A DNA stretch of 64,000 nucleotides, taken from assembly GCF_000813725.1 (NCBI RefSeq), contig NZ_JWLD01000016.1:1-64000 (forward strand). Direction: 5' to 3'. The number at the start of each line of letters is the position of its first letter. Position 1 is the stretch's first letter. Positions 40,194 to 49,550 of the stretch are shown piece by piece. The translations under genes and the position numbers were made by a program. Below the pieces are notes generated by a model. It had not been told where the DNA came from. It saw nothing but the letters and a program-made list of their open reading frames with translations, and did no database searches. The DNA is from Leisingera sp. ANG-Vp. Its GTDB lineage: Bacteria; Pseudomonadota; Alphaproteobacteria; Rhodobacterales; Rhodobacteraceae.

Positions 40194-40649
40194 ATGGATT
40201 CCATCGACCGCAAGATCGTGGCCGCGCTCCAGCGCAACGGCCGGCTGAAAATCTCGGAACTGTCGGAGATGGTCGGCCTGTCACCGACCCCCTGCGCGCG
40301 CCGGGTTGCCAACCTCGAGGAAAGCGGCGTCATCTGCGGCTACTCGGCCCGGGTCGACCAGGCCAAGCTGGGGCTGCCGGTCACCATCTTTGTTGCGGTT
40401 GAGCTGGACCGGCAATCCACCGAAGCGCTCAGCGCTTTTGAAAGCGCAGTGCGGCAGTTCGACCAGGTGATGGAATGCTATCTGATGACCGGCACACGGG
40501 ATATCCTATTGCGGGTCGTGGCCGAGGATCTGCCGGATTTCGACCGGTTTCTGGAGGACCGGCTGATGCGGGTGCCGGGCATCCGCAACACCCGCTCGAG
40601 CTTCACGTTGCGCACGATGATCCGCCGCGACGCCCTGCCCGCCTGCTAA
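40194..40649 (+). CDS. Lrp/AsnC-family transcriptional regulator
   Basis: A 151-residue regulator with an N-terminal winged helix (1-55, IDRKIVAALQRNGRLKISELSEMVGLSPTPCARRVANLEESG) and a C-terminal RAM ligand-binding domain (about 65-145, MECYLMTGTRDILLRVVAEDLPDF). Such proteins form octamers that sense amino acids. It is divergent from the amino-acid dehydrogenase gene and probably controls it in response to its substrate. A possible promoter is TTGCCA at 40130-40135 with GATATC 17 bases on. Confidence 0.93.
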   Translation: MDSIDRKIVAALQRNGRLKISELSEMVGLSPTPCARRVANLEESGVICGYSARVDQAKLGLPVTIFVAVELDRQSTEALSAFESAVRQFDQVMECYLMTGTRDILLRVVAEDLPDFDRFLEDRLMRVPGIRNTRSSFTLRTMIRRDALPAC

Positions 40650-40783
40650 CCGGTTCACGGAACAGGCAGAAATGTGTTAAGCTGAAACCACAGGACAAGC
40701 CTGCCCGGACGGATGCGGCTCTTGCAAGGAGCTGTCTTCCGTTTCTGCCGGAGCAGGACAATAAAGGGCAAGTGGGGCAAGAC

Positions 40784-41323
40784 ATGGCACGAGCATCAAG
40801 CAAAACCAGCACATCCGCGCGCAAAACCAGCACGCGCAAATCAACCTCCCGCAAGAGCGGAACGCTGACCGCAGCCGCTGGGAAACCCGCGGCCTCCAAG
40901 CCGCGCACAGCAAAGGCACCGCTGCCCGAGCTGCCGGAGGTCAAACCCGCCGCCAAGCCGGCTGCCGCTCCAGAACCGGTTGTTGTCGAAACTGCCACGC
41001 CGGTGGTTTCCGCTCCGGAACTTGGCAAGAAAGAGCTGGTGGAACAGGCGGTTGAACGTTCCGGCATCAAGAAACGCGATGCCAAACCGGTGGTCGAGGC
41101 GGTATTGGCACTGCTGGGCGAAGCGGTCGCGGAAGGCCGCGAGCTGAACCTCAAACCTTTCGGAAAACTGCGCATCAACCGCAGCCAGGAACGCAGCAAC
41201 GGCAAGGTTTTTGTCTGCAAGCTGCGCCAGCCTGAAGCCACCGCAGAAGCCGGGAAAGAAAATGCGGGAGAAGACAAAGAATCTTCGGCGGACCCTCTTG
41301 CGGAGGCCGCAGCAGGCCGTTAA
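40784..41323 (+). CDS. HU/IHF-fold DNA-binding protein with long basic N-terminal tail
   Basis: A 179-residue protein. Residues 1-95 are disordered: first rich in Lys, Ser, Thr and Arg (RKTSTRKSTSRKSG), then in Pro and Ala. Residues about 100-160 form an HU-like domain (ELGKKELVEQAVERSGIKKRDAKPVVEAVLALLGEAVAEGRELNLKPFGKLRINRSQE), followed by a short acidic tail. Ordinary HU proteins have about 90 residues. The tail recalls the basic tails of histone-like proteins and may bind DNA or RNA, which is inference. The ATG at 40784 is in the middle of a longer frame that starts inside the Lrp gene. A tRNA-Val gene begins 14 bp after the stop, so the two could be cotranscribed. Confidence 0.85.
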   Translation: MARASSKTSTSARKTSTRKSTSRKSGTLTAAAGKPAASKPRTAKAPLPELPEVKPAAKPAAAPEPVVVETATPVVSAPELGKKELVEQAVERSGIKKRDAKPVVEAVLALLGEAVAEGRELNLKPFGKLRINRSQERSNGKVFVCKLRQPEATAEAGKENAGEDKESSADPLAEAAAGR

Positions 41324-41336
41324 AAGCCTGCCTCAC

Positions 41337-41411
41337 GGGTGATTAGCTCAGTGGTAGAGCGCTTCGTTCACATCGAAGATGTCAGGAGTTCAAATCTCTT
41401 ATCACCCACCA
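41337..41411 (+). tRNA. tRNA-Val (CAC)
   Basis: A 75-nt gene with encoded CCA. Acceptor stem GGGTGAT/ATCACCC, D stem GCTC/GAGC, anticodon stem CTTCG/CGAAG with loop TTCACAT, so the anticodon is CAC. A strong terminator follows at 41443. Confidence 0.97.
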
Positions 41412-41442
41412 TCATTCAGGCTGCCCAAGATGGCATGCTGAG

Positions 41443-41482
41443 ACGGGCGCTCCCAATTCTGGTTGAGCGCCCGTTGTTTTTT
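41443..41482 (+). terminator. Rho-independent terminator of the tRNA-Val (CAC) transcript
   Basis: ACGGGCGCTC (41443-41452) pairs perfectly with GAGCGCCCGT (41465-41474) over a 12-nt loop, followed by TGTTTTTT. Confidence 0.85.
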
Positions 41483-41632
41483 CCGGCCCGTATTGCCAGC
41501 CGCCGAAGCCAGGAACCACTCCTGCAAGGCAGGCAGAATACCCCTCCTCGGCGCGGGTGCCGCTGCGCCGCCTTTGCAGCGCAACAGCCTGTTTCATAAG
41601 CCTGACGCGGTCCGGTTTGGGCCGCCCGCCAG

Positions 41633-43585
41633 TCAGACCGCCGGAACCGCAGTGTCCAGATAGAATTGATAGGCCTCCGGCACATCGGCAATCGAGTCGT
41701 AAGTCGAAGTCAGCTTGCCATCCGCCCCGAATTCAATGAGCTTGACCTCCCACGGGTCGCTGCCGTCCAAGTCCACTTCGAGCTGCGCAATGCGCTCCTG
41801 GTTCTGGTAGATGCCAAGCAGCACATCGCTGTCATCCTGAATGGTCTGCCGCAGCACCAGCTCGCCTCCTTCGTAGGCAGACATGATGCTGTTCCATTCA
41901 AACTCGTCGGCCGTGTCCACTTTCTCGCTGAACGTGCGGGTGCCGTTTTCGAACTGAATGCGGGTCCAGGCCCCGTTGTCAGACTGGATAACGCGGTCTG
42001 TCAGCATGCCATATGGGCCGTAGAAGCTCTGGATTGCCTCCCAGTCCTCCACATTTTCACCGTCCGACTGGAAGGTCGCAGTGCGGAAGCCGTCCTGGAA
42101 GAATTCCGACTTGGCCGTGCCATTGTCAAAGTCGGTCTGACGTTCGGCCAGCCGGCCGTCCTGGTCAAAAAAGCTGGCAGAGCTTGTCCAGTCAGCGGCA
42201 TTCTCCCGATCCTCAAGGAACGTGGCCTTGCGGGTGCCGTATTCGAAAGTTTCAGTCTTCAGGATTCCGTTGTCGAAATTGGTGACACGTTCCTCCAGGC
42301 TGCCATTAGCATCGAAGGTGGTCTCGATCGTCTCCCACTCTTCTGCGCTGGCGTTGAAGGCGTCCGATTGGAAGGTCGATTTCCGCACGCCGTCCTGAAA
42401 ATCCTCCAGCTTGGTACTGCCATTATCAAACCGGGTCATGCGCAGATCCAGCTCACCTTCGGGGGTGTAGAAGGTTTCGATACTGTCCCACGCGGCCACG
42501 TTCTGCTCGTCCGTCTCATAGACCGACCTGCGGAAGCCGTCTTCGAACCTCTCCTCCTTGATGATGCCATCGTCATAAAGAGTAACACGCCCGCCCATTT
42601 GGCCATCCGGGCCAAAGAATGTCTCAATGCGCTCCCAAGCAGCGGCGTTTCCTTCGTCGAACTGGGATGTCATTGTGCGGGCGCCGCCTTCGAACCGCTC
42701 TGCTTTGATGATGCCATCATCATAAAAGGTAACCCGCTCGGCCAACCTGCCGTCCGGGCCAAAGAATGTTTCAATGCTGTCCCAGCCAGCCACGTTCCCT
42801 TCGTCGAACCGGGACGTCACTGTGCGGATGCCTCCCTCGAACTGCTCCGCTTTGATAGTGCCGTCGTCAAAATATGTGACGCGCTCGGCCACTCCGCCAT
42901 CCGGATCAAAGAATGTGTCGATGCTCTCCCAAGCGGCCACATGCCCCTCGTCGAACTTGGATGTCACCGTGCGGGCGCCCGCCTCGAACTGCTCCGCTTT
43001 GATGATGCCGTCGTCATAGTGGGTGACGCGCTCGGCCAGTTCCCCATCGGAGTCATAGAAGCTTTCGATCTGCCCCCATGCCTTTGCATCGGAGTGATCC
43101 GTTTCCGTCATGGAGTGCCGGACACCCGCTTCAAAGTTCTCTGCTTTGAAAACGCCGTTGTCATACTCGGTCAAACGCTGGGCAAAGCTGCCGTTTTCAT
43201 CCCAGATCCTGACGATGGAGGCCCAGGAGTGAAGCCCGAGCCCGCCGTTCGCAGGGCTTTCGTCGAACAATTGGATCGTCTCAGGCACACCGTTGTAGTA
43301 GTTGATGATCTCCCGCTGGTAATCATCATCCAGTTTTTCGGACTCCGTGATCTCCCCGTGACCATTGTATTTGACCGACAGTGTCTGAATCGGCAGGGCA
43401 TCTTCCGGGTCCTCCAATTCGAACCGGATCAGGATGTCATCGCGGTACGCTTCGTGCTCGGTGTGGCCGTCATCAAAGAGGGTATAAACATCCTTGGACG
43501 TATACGTGCTGTGCGTGGCTTCCACCGTTGTGCGCTCGGCCCAGTCAAACGCATCTTCCAGATCGTACTCAGTTGTAATCGGCAT
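41633..43585 (-). CDS. Protein of tandem 49-residue repeats, function unknown
   Basis: A 650-residue, acidic, soluble protein without signal peptide or membrane helix. From residue 121 onward it consists of about eleven repeats with a period of 49: the conserved Trp lies at 121, 170, 219, 268, 317, 366, 417, 466, 515, 564 and 612. A typical unit reads W-x-x-I-E-T-F-F-G-P-D-G, then L-x-E-R-V-T, then Y-D-D-G-I-I-K-x-E-x-F-E-x-G-x-R. Units 2-6 are nearly alike; outer ones are worn. The short D-G turns recall MORN or YD-type beta-hairpin repeats, but the period fits neither. Residues 1-120 are unlike the repeats except for a faint likeness near residue 15. GC content is lower than around it and it lies between two tRNA-Val genes. 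No family is recognised. A 7-bp hairpin covers the binding site and start codon. Confidence 0.85.
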   Translation of the reverse strand: MPITTEYDLEDAFDWAERTTVEATHSTYTSKDVYTLFDDGHTEHEAYRDDILIRFELEDPEDALPIQTLSVKYNGHGEITESEKLDDDYQREIINYYNGVPETIQLFDESPANGGLGLHSWASIVRIWDENGSFAQRLTEYDNGVFKAENFEAGVRHSMTETDHSDAKAWGQIESFYDSDGELAERVTHYDDGIIKAEQFEAGARTVTSKFDEGHVAAWESIDTFFDPDGGVAERVTYFDDGTIKAEQFEGGIRTVTSRFDEGNVAGWDSIETFFGPDGRLAERVTFYDDGIIKAERFEGGARTMTSQFDEGNAAAWERIETFFGPDGQMGGRVTLYDDGIIKEERFEDGFRRSVYETDEQNVAAWDSIETFYTPEGELDLRMTRFDNGSTKLEDFQDGVRKSTFQSDAFNASAEEWETIETTFDANGSLEERVTNFDNGILKTETFEYGTRKATFLEDRENAADWTSSASFFDQDGRLAERQTDFDNGTAKSEFFQDGFRTATFQSDGENVEDWEAIQSFYGPYGMLTDRVIQSDNGAWTRIQFENGTRTFSEKVDTADEFEWNSIMSAYEGGELVLRQTIQDDSDVLLGIYQNQERIAQLEVDLDGSDPWEVKLIEFGADGKLTSTYDSIADVPEAYQFYLDTAVPAV

Positions 43586-43614
43586 AAGAAAACTTTCTTA
43601 AGTTGCAATGCAAC
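43585..43614 (-). promoter_or_regulatory. Hairpin over the start of the repeat-protein gene, plus adjacent palindrome
   Basis: In the mRNA TAAGAAA (43600-43594) pairs with TTTCTTA (43591-43585) over a 2-nt loop, or with slight slippage a larger one. The stem contains the only purine-rich binding-site candidate (AAGAAAG) and the A of the start codon. Just upstream, GTTGCA-A-TGCAAC (43602-43614) is a perfect dyad. Both suggest control of this gene. Confidence 0.4.
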
Positions 43615-43814
43615 GCGGGTAATGAAGAGTTAACATGGCAAAAATATGTCTGAACCTAAGGACTTAGCAGGCTCCTTGGCGATCCTGCAGATTTAACGGC
43701 TTGCTGATGCTCCAGCCCCGCCACGCCGTCCCGGTTCAGCAAACGTGCATTCGGGGTTCCGGTCCGGCCCGCTTGCCGCTACCAATTCCTCATCACTCAG
43801 GCAGGGGGCACCAC

Positions 43815-44384
43815 ATGCAATTTCCGAAGATCTGGCTGCTGCGCCACGGACAGACCGAATGGAACGCCGAGCGCCGCATCCAGGGGCAGCTGGAATCGCC
43901 GCTGACGCCGCTGGGGGTCGCGCATGCCCGCAAGCAGGCTGAGCTGATGCGCCCGGCGCTTGCCCTGGGCCCGTCCTGCTACGCCTCGCCGCTGGGCCGC
44001 GCCCAGCAGACCGCGGACATCGCCCTGGGCGGAGCCCCGTTTGTGACCGATGCGCGCCTGGCCGAGGCTTATGCCGGCGCTTTCCAAGGGATGACCTGGG
44101 ACGATGTCGCCCAGCAGTACCCCGGGATCCACGCCGCCAACCCGCAGGCTCTGGACCTGTTCTGCGAAGCACCGGGCGGCGAAGGCTATGCCAGCTTCCA
44201 CGGCCGCATTCTCGACTTCATGCTGTGCCTGCCCGGCCCGTCAGTGGTGGTGGCGCATGGGCTTTTGGGGCAAGTGATGCGCGGTATCGTCTGCGGTCTG
44301 AGCCGCAGCCAGATGGCGGAACTGCCCAATGGCCAGGGCTGCGTCTATGTGCTGGAAAACGGGACGGAAACTGTTTTGCAGTGA
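43815..44384 (+). CDS. Histidine phosphatase family protein (phosphoglycerate-mutase-like)
   Basis: A 189-residue phosphatase of the PhoE/GpmB type. The catalytic His11 lies in LLRHGQTEWNAERRIQGQ; the second His is in VVVAHGLLG and the acid/base Glu in RLAEAYAGAFQGM. Such enzymes act on a wide range of phosphomonoesters, so the substrate is unknown. The ATG at 43815 has GGGGGC before it; the frame that opens at 43701 is not coding. It is divergent from the repeat-protein gene, 229 bp away, and codirectional with the tRNA-Val gene that follows. Confidence 0.9.
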   Translation: MQFPKIWLLRHGQTEWNAERRIQGQLESPLTPLGVAHARKQAELMRPALALGPSCYASPLGRAQQTADIALGGAPFVTDARLAEAYAGAFQGMTWDDVAQQYPGIHAANPQALDLFCEAPGGEGYASFHGRILDFMLCLPGPSVVVAHGLLGQVMRGIVCGLSRSQMAELPNGQGCVYVLENGTETVLQ

Positions 44385-44419
44385 ATGCACCCGCGGCGCA
44401 AAAAATCTGCTTTTTTCTC

Positions 44420-44448
44420 TTGCACCGCCCGGCGGCATTGTCTAAATC
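44420..44448 (+). promoter_or_regulatory. Putative promoter of tRNA-Val (TAC)
   Basis: TTGCAC (44420-44425), 17-bp spacer, TAAATC (44443-44448). It ends 10 bp before the tRNA, a normal distance. Confidence 0.45.
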
Positions 44449-44458
44449 CCCGCTCATC

Positions 44459-44534
<76 letters not shown>

Positions 44535-44708
44535 TCCCCCCAAGAGAAAATTCGGCCGCGGACCTTTATACGTCCGCCTGAAACTGTGCTGGATTTCGCG
44601 AATCTCAGCCGGCGGCTTGCCGCCCGGAACGCTAGGGATTCAGTCCTGAACAGCACGCTGCAGCAGCCCTCTGCAGCCAGAAGCAAATAAATACCGCTAG
44701 AACTCAAA

Positions 44709-44735
44709 CGCCTGCCAGGAAACTCCTGGCAGGCG
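44709..44735. terminator. Bidirectional hairpin between tRNA-Val (TAC) and lon
   Basis: CGCCTGCCAGGA (44709-44720) pairs perfectly with TCCTGGCAGGCG (44724-44735) over a 3-nt loop. On the plus strand CCTTGTTTTC follows, on the minus strand TTTGAGTT. It ends lon on one side and the tRNA transcript on the other. Confidence 0.65.
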
Positions 44736-44797
44736 CCTTGTTTTCTTCCCCCGGGAAATCCGCGGGAAGGTTCTGCTTGCAACCCTGCGGATGCCGG

Positions 44798-47209
44798 TCA
44801 GTGGGCCGTGGCCCCTGCCCCTTTGCCGGTCTCCTTCAGCGCCGCCTTGGCGGCAGCGGCCTCTTCGGCTTCCTCGTCCCATTCGATGGGATCCGGCTGC
44901 GACACCAGCGCATGCTTCAGCACTTCCGACACGTGAGACACGGGAATAATCTCCAGCCCCTCTTTCACGTTGTCCGGAATATCCGGCAGGTCCTTTTCGT
45001 TCTCCTGCGGGATCAGCACCGTCTTGATACCGCCGCGCAGCGCCGCCAGCAGCTTTTCCTTCAACCCGCCGATGGCCAGCGCGTTGCCGCGCAGTGTGAC
45101 CTCGCCGGTCATCGCAATGTCCTTGCGCACAGGAATCTGGGTCAGCACCGAGACGATGGAGGTGACCATCGCCAGGCCGGCCGACGGCCCATCCTTGGGC
45201 GTGGCGCCTTCCGGCACGTGCACGTGGATGTCCCAATTGTCGAACCGCGGCGGCTTGATGCCCAGCTTCGGCGACACCGAGCGCACATAGGAAGACGCCG
45301 CTTCAATCGACTCCTTCATCACGTCGCCCAGCTTGCCGGTGGTCTTCATCCGGCCCTTGCCCGGCAGGCGCAGCGCTTCAATCGACAGCAGCTCACCGCC
45401 CACCGAGGTATAGGCCAGCCCGGTCACCACACCAACCTGATCCTCTTTCTCGGCCAGGCCAAAGCGGAACTTCGGCACGCCCAGGAAATCGTCAAGGTTC
45501 TCCGGCGTGACGGTCACGCTGTCGGCCTCTTTCTTGACGATCTTGGTCAGCGACTTGCGCGCCACCTTGGCGATCTCGCGCTCCAGATTCCGCACGCCCG
45601 CCTCGCGGGTGTAGGTGCGGATCATCTCGGTCACCGCATCCTCAGTCAGCTCGAACTCCTTGGCCTTCAGGCCGTGGTTCTTCACCTGCTTGGAAATCAG
45701 GTGCTGCTTGGCGATCTCGCGCTTTTCATCCTCGGTGTAGCCCGAGAGCGGAATGATCTCCATCCGGTCCAGCAGCGGGCCCGGCATGTTGTAGCTGTTG
45801 GAGGTGGTCAGGAACATCACGTTCGAGAGGTCATACTCGACCTCCAGATAGTGATCCATAAAGGTGTTGTTCTGTTCCGGATCCAGCACCTCCAGCATCG
45901 CCGAGGCCGGGTCGCCGCGGAAATCCTGGCCCATCTTGTCGATTTCATCGAGCAGGATCAGCGGGTTGGTGGTCTTGGCCTTCTTCAGCGCCTGGATGAT
46001 CTTGCCCGGCATCGAACCGATATAAGTGCGGCGGTGGCCGCGGATCTCGGACTCGTCGCGCACGCCGCCCAGGGAAATACGGATAAACTCGCGCCCGGTG
46101 GCTTTTGCAACCGATTTGCCCAGCGAGGTCTTACCCACGCCGGGAGGGCCGACGAGGCAGAGGATCGGCCCCTTCAGTTTGGCCGAACGCTGCTGCACCG
46201 CCAGGTATTCGACGATCCGCTCCTTGACCTTCTCCAGGCCATAGTGATCCGCATCCAGGATCTCCTGCGCCTTGTTCAGGTCCTTCTTGACGCGGGACTT
46301 GTTGCCCCACGGGATCGACAGCATCCAGTCGAGGTAGTTGCGCACGACGGTGGCTTCCGCCGACATCGGCGACATGTTCTTAAGCTTCTTCAGCTCCGCA
46401 TCGGCCTTCTCGCGTGCCTCTTTCGAGAGCTTGGTGGCGGCGATTTTCTCTTCCAGCTCGGCGATTTCGCCGGCACCCTCTTCGCCGTCGCCCAGCTCCT
46501 TCTGAATGGCCTTCATCTGCTCATTCAGATAATACTCGCGCTGGGTCTTCTCCATCTGGGATTTGACGCGGGTCTTGATCTTCTTCTCGACCTGCAGGAC
46601 CGACATTTCGCCCTGCATCAGGCCATAGACCTTCTCCAGCCGCTCGCTGACAGAGAGCGTCTCCAGCAGTTCCTGCTTGCGGTCGACCTCAATGCCCAGA
46701 TGGCCGGCCACCAGGTCGGCCAGCTTGGCCGGCTCGGCGGTCTCACCCACGGCAGACAGGGCTTCCTCGGGGATGTTCTTGCGCACCTTGGCATAGCGCT
46801 CGAACTCATCGCCGACGGTGCGCACCAGCGCCTCGGTGGTGGTGATGTCGCCTGGAATCTCGGTCAGCTCTTCGGCCTTGGCCTCGAAGAAGTTGTCGTT
46901 TTCCAGAAATTCAGTGATCTGCACGCGGGTCTGGCCCTCGACCAGCACCTTGACGGTGCCGTCGGGCAGCTTCAGCAGCTGCAGCACATTGGCCAGCACA
47001 CCGGTGGTGTAAATGCTGTCGGTATCAGGATCATCCTCGGAAGGGTCGATCTGGCTGGACAGCAGGATCTGCTTGTCATCCGCCATCACCTCTTCCAGGG
47101 CGCGCACCGATTTTTCCCGGCCCACGAACAGCGGCACGATCATGTGGGGGAAGACCACGATATCGCGCAGCGGAAGTACGGGGTAGGAGGAATTGAGTGG
47201 CTCTTGCAT
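44798..47209 (-). CDS. lon: ATP-dependent protease Lon
   Basis: A cytoplasmic hexameric protease that unfolds and degrades damaged and regulatory proteins. It has 803 residues in the usual order: N-terminal substrate domain (1-200), coiled-coil (about 200-285), AAA+ module with Walker A GPPGVGKT (354-361), Walker B LILLDEID (417-424), and a C-terminal protease domain with the catalytic dyad Ser676 (PKDGPSAG) and Lys719 (GGLKEK). It stands alone, with a bidirectional hairpin after it. A possible heat-shock-like promoter lies upstream but is weakly supported. Confidence 0.97.
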   Translation of the reverse strand: MQEPLNSSYPVLPLRDIVVFPHMIVPLFVGREKSVRALEEVMADDKQILLSSQIDPSEDDPDTDSIYTTGVLANVLQLLKLPDGTVKVLVEGQTRVQITEFLENDNFFEAKAEELTEIPGDITTTEALVRTVGDEFERYAKVRKNIPEEALSAVGETAEPAKLADLVAGHLGIEVDRKQELLETLSVSERLEKVYGLMQGEMSVLQVEKKIKTRVKSQMEKTQREYYLNEQMKAIQKELGDGEEGAGEIAELEEKIAATKLSKEAREKADAELKKLKNMSPMSAEATVVRNYLDWMLSIPWGNKSRVKKDLNKAQEILDADHYGLEKVKERIVEYLAVQQRSAKLKGPILCLVGPPGVGKTSLGKSVAKATGREFIRISLGGVRDESEIRGHRRTYIGSMPGKIIQALKKAKTTNPLILLDEIDKMGQDFRGDPASAMLEVLDPEQNNTFMDHYLEVEYDLSNVMFLTTSNSYNMPGPLLDRMEIIPLSGYTEDEKREIAKQHLISKQVKNHGLKAKEFELTEDAVTEMIRTYTREAGVRNLEREIAKVARKSLTKIVKKEADSVTVTPENLDDFLGVPKFRFGLAEKEDQVGVVTGLAYTSVGGELLSIEALRLPGKGRMKTTGKLGDVMKESIEAASSYVRSVSPKLGIKPPRFDNWDIHVHVPEGATPKDGPSAGLAMVTSIVSVLTQIPVRKDIAMTGEVTLRGNALAIGGLKEKLLAALRGGIKTVLIPQENEKDLPDIPDNVKEGLEIIPVSHVSEVLKHALVSQPDPIEWDEEAEEAAAAKAALKETGKGAGATAH

Positions 47210-47541
47210 ACTCGGTCCTTTGGTTTGGCAAGACGGCCCGGCCCCGGCGTCCGGCAGCTTTGGCCCGTCTCCTCATTGGAGGTCTTTATCTGGTGCAGCG
47301 GCGGCGGGTTTTCAACCGCCCGCTTTCAAGGCTGGGGCACACCTTGCCTGCAGCCGTCCCGGATCACAAGGCAGGAATGCGGTAAAGATTCGGTAGCGAG
47401 ATTCAATTTTCCATACATTTACCGCTGAGCTGCGATTTCGAGCCTGGATCCCCTTCGACCTGCCAGCGGAGCGGAAGTCATCCAGGCTGGCCGAACCACG
47501 TTTCAACCAACTGCAACCACACATAGCCTCGGCAGGCTGCT
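47210..47541. other. 332-bp region upstream of lon
   Basis: No gene is supported. It must hold the lon promoter. On the minus strand CTTGAAA occurs at 47330-47324, and TTGAAA (47315-47310) is followed after 18 bp by AGATAA (47291-47286). Whether the first is a sigma-32-type -35 element is unclear because no matching -10 is seen. The part near 47500 is the tail of the RraB-like gene transcript. Confidence 0.4.
47286..47315 (-). promoter_or_regulatory. Possible lon promoter
   Basis: TTGAAA, an 18-bp spacer and AGATAA, read on the minus strand, 77 bp before the lon start. A second CTTGAAA 9 bp further upstream resembles a heat-shock -35 element. Weak evidence. Confidence 0.25.
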
Positions 47542-48354
47542 TCACCCGCCATTGCGCGTCTTGATGACCTGAGTTTCCCAGCCATCATACTCGCCGCCGG
47601 CTTCCAAGGCTGCCTGCTTCAACTTCAAAGTACGCTCCGAGATTTCCCATACATCGATAACCCCAAAGTGGCGAAAACGGACCAGATGCTCCCCGGGCCC
47701 CGCTTCGGCCTTCGATGTTTTTGAATGAATGTACCCATAAGACTTGATCAGGTTTTCAAAGGCCGCGGCACCCTCTGCATTCTTGAAATATGCAAAGTGC
47801 TCCACATCTCTGGCAACCTCAGCCAGATCGCCCTGCTTTGCCAGAGCCTGGGTCACAGCCAGATTGTATTGCACCTCATAGTCGTAGAGCGTTGGCAGCA
47901 GAAACGAGGCATAGAACTCCTCATGCCCGCCAAGTTTGGCCCGCAAATCCGGCTCATGCCCCAGCGCCCTCACATTTTTAAGAAGCGCGTCCCGCAGGCC
48001 GTCGTTGGGCAAGGGAATTGCAGCATAAATGCTGGTGACATTTCCGCCGCTCTGCTCTCCCAGATAGATCCCGCCGAATTCTTTCAGCGCGGCCGAAACA
48101 GTATCGCTGAAGGCCTGCAGCATGGGCGCATCCGCCTGGGCTGGAAGACCATTGGCGGTTGGCTCTTTCCTGCTGATGCTGATGGCCATGAGGCCATCCA
48201 TAGCCTCCAGGTTCAGATCGCCCTGCTCTGGTACATGGACGTAAATCCAGGAAACCCAGCCATCCCGCAAGGCCAGATAGCGCATGATTGGTTCCGAGGC
48301 CTGCAGCGGGCTCACGAGAAGCAGGAAAGAAAGCAGCGCCAGAATACGCGTCAT
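47542..48354 (-). CDS. Exported DUF695/RraB-like protein
   Basis: From the ATG at 48354, which has GAGG six bases upstream, the product has 270 residues. It starts with a signal peptide (MTRILALLSFLLLVSPLQASE). Residues about 25-145 resemble DUF695, with LRDGWVSWIYVHVP at the start. Residues about 165-270 have the RraB fold pattern: DVEHFAYFKNAEGAAAFENL, then VRFRHFGVIDVWEISE and the end GGEYDGWETQVIK. RraB itself is a cytoplasmic inhibitor of RNase E, so an exported copy is unexpected and must do something else. GC content is somewhat lower than its neighbours. It follows tgt by 65 bp on the same strand. Confidence 0.78.
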   Translation of the reverse strand: MTRILALLSFLLLVSPLQASEPIMRYLALRDGWVSWIYVHVPEQGDLNLEAMDGLMAISISRKEPTANGLPAQADAPMLQAFSDTVSAALKEFGGIYLGEQSGGNVTSIYAAIPLPNDGLRDALLKNVRALGHEPDLRAKLGGHEEFYASFLLPTLYDYEVQYNLAVTQALAKQGDLAEVARDVEHFAYFKNAEGAAAFENLIKSYGYIHSKTSKAEAGPGEHLVRFRHFGVIDVWEISERTLKLKQAALEAGGEYDGWETQVIKTRNGG

Positions 48355-48419
48355 GAAAAGCCTCATCGGGAATGTGCTGAGTGCACTCAGCACAACCCAA
48401 GGGCATAGCGCAACCGCAA

Positions 48420-49550
48420 TTAGAGCCGTTCGATATCGCCCTGCTCGCGCATCTCGTGAAAGTTCTTCTGCCAGGCTTCGAACGTTCCCGCCGCAATCGC
48501 CTCGCGCATGCCTGCCATGATGTCCTGGAAGTAATGCAGGTTGTGCCAGGTCAGCAGCATGCCCGAGATCATCTCGTTCGACCGGAACACATGATGCAGG
48601 TAAGCGCGGGAGTAATTCGCACACGCCGGGCAGGAGCAGTTTTCGTCCAGCGGCCGCGGATCGTCCTGGTGGCGGGCGTTCTTGATATTCACCACGCCGT
48701 GGCGGGTGAACGCCTGCCCGGTGCGGCCCGAACGCGACGGCAGCACGCAGTCCATCATGTCGATACCGCGGGCCACAGCGCCGACAATGTCGTCCGGCTT
48801 GCCGACGCCCATCAGATAACGCGGCTTGTCCTCGGGCAGGTAGCCGGGTGCGTAATCCAGACAGTCGAACATCGCCTCCTGCCCCTCGCCGACTGCCAGG
48901 CCGCCCACGGCATAACCGTCAAAGCCAATCTTTTTCAGCGCTTCGGCAGATTCCTCGCGCAGGTCGGATTCCAGCCCGCCCTGCATGATGCCGAACAGCG
49001 CATGCCCCGGCCGGTCGCCAAAGGCCTCGCGGCTCCGTTCCGCCCAGCGCATCGACAGGCGCATCGACTCGGCAATGCGTTTGCGGTCCGCAGGCAGCGC
49101 CGGGCATTCGTCAAAGCACATCACGATGTCCGAGCCCAGCAGCCGCTGGATCTCCATCGAGCGCTCCGGTGTCAGCTCATGCTTGGAGCCGTCGATGTGG
49201 CTCTTGAAGGTCACGCCCTTCTCTGTGAGCTTGCGCAGCCCGGCCAGGGACATCACCTGAAAGCCGCCGGAATCGGTCAGGATCGGCCGCTCCCAGTTCA
49301 TGAACTTGTGCAGGCCGCCCAAGCTGTCGATGCGCTCAGCCGTCGGGCGCAGCATCAGGTGGTAGGTATTGCCCAGGAGAATATCCGCGCCGGTGGCGCG
49401 CACGCTTTCCGGCATCATCGCCTTGACCGTTGCCGCGGTCCCCACCGGCATAAAGGCAGGGGTCCGGATCTCGCCCCGCGGCGTATTGATGACACCGGTG
49501 CGGGCCTTGCCATCGGTGGCTTTCAGATCAAAGGAGAAACGGGCGGTCAT
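48420..49550 (-). CDS. tgt: tRNA-guanine transglycosylase (queuine/preQ1)
   Basis: Exchanges guanine-34 in the anticodon of tRNA-Asp, -Asn, -His and -Tyr for preQ1 on the way to queuosine. It has 376 residues: a TIM barrel with the catalytic region [12 protein letters not shown] and CFDECPALP, the nucleophile Asp in the MMDCVLPSR region, and a C-terminal zinc site [16 protein letters not shown]. The ATG at 49550 follows AGGACCCGTC; the frame to 49598 is not needed. One of its substrates, tRNA-Asp, is encoded in three copies at 38.3 kb. It is divergent from the band-7 gene. Confidence 0.96.
   Translation of the reverse strand: MTARFSFDLKATDGKARTGVINTPRGEIRTPAFMPVGTAATVKAMMPESVRATGADILLGNTYHLMLRPTAERIDSLGGLHKFMNWERPILTDSGGFQVMSLAGLRKLTEKGVTFKSHIDGSKHELTPERSMEIQRLLGSDIVMCFDECPALPADRKRIAESMRLSMRWAERSREAFGDRPGHALFGIMQGGLESDLREESAEALKKIGFDGYAVGGLAVGEGQEAMFDCLDYAPGYLPEDKPRYLMGVGKPDDIVGAVARGIDMMDCVLPSRSGRTGQAFTRHGVVNIKNARHQDDPRPLDENCSCPACANYSRAYLHHVFRSNEMISGMLLTWHNLHYFQDIMAGMREAIAAGTFEAWQKNFHEMREQGDIERL

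Noticed and set aside
44738-47428. An 896-codon plus-strand frame opposite lon
   Set aside because: Shadow of lon; its Leu/His/Arg-rich translation has no family features.
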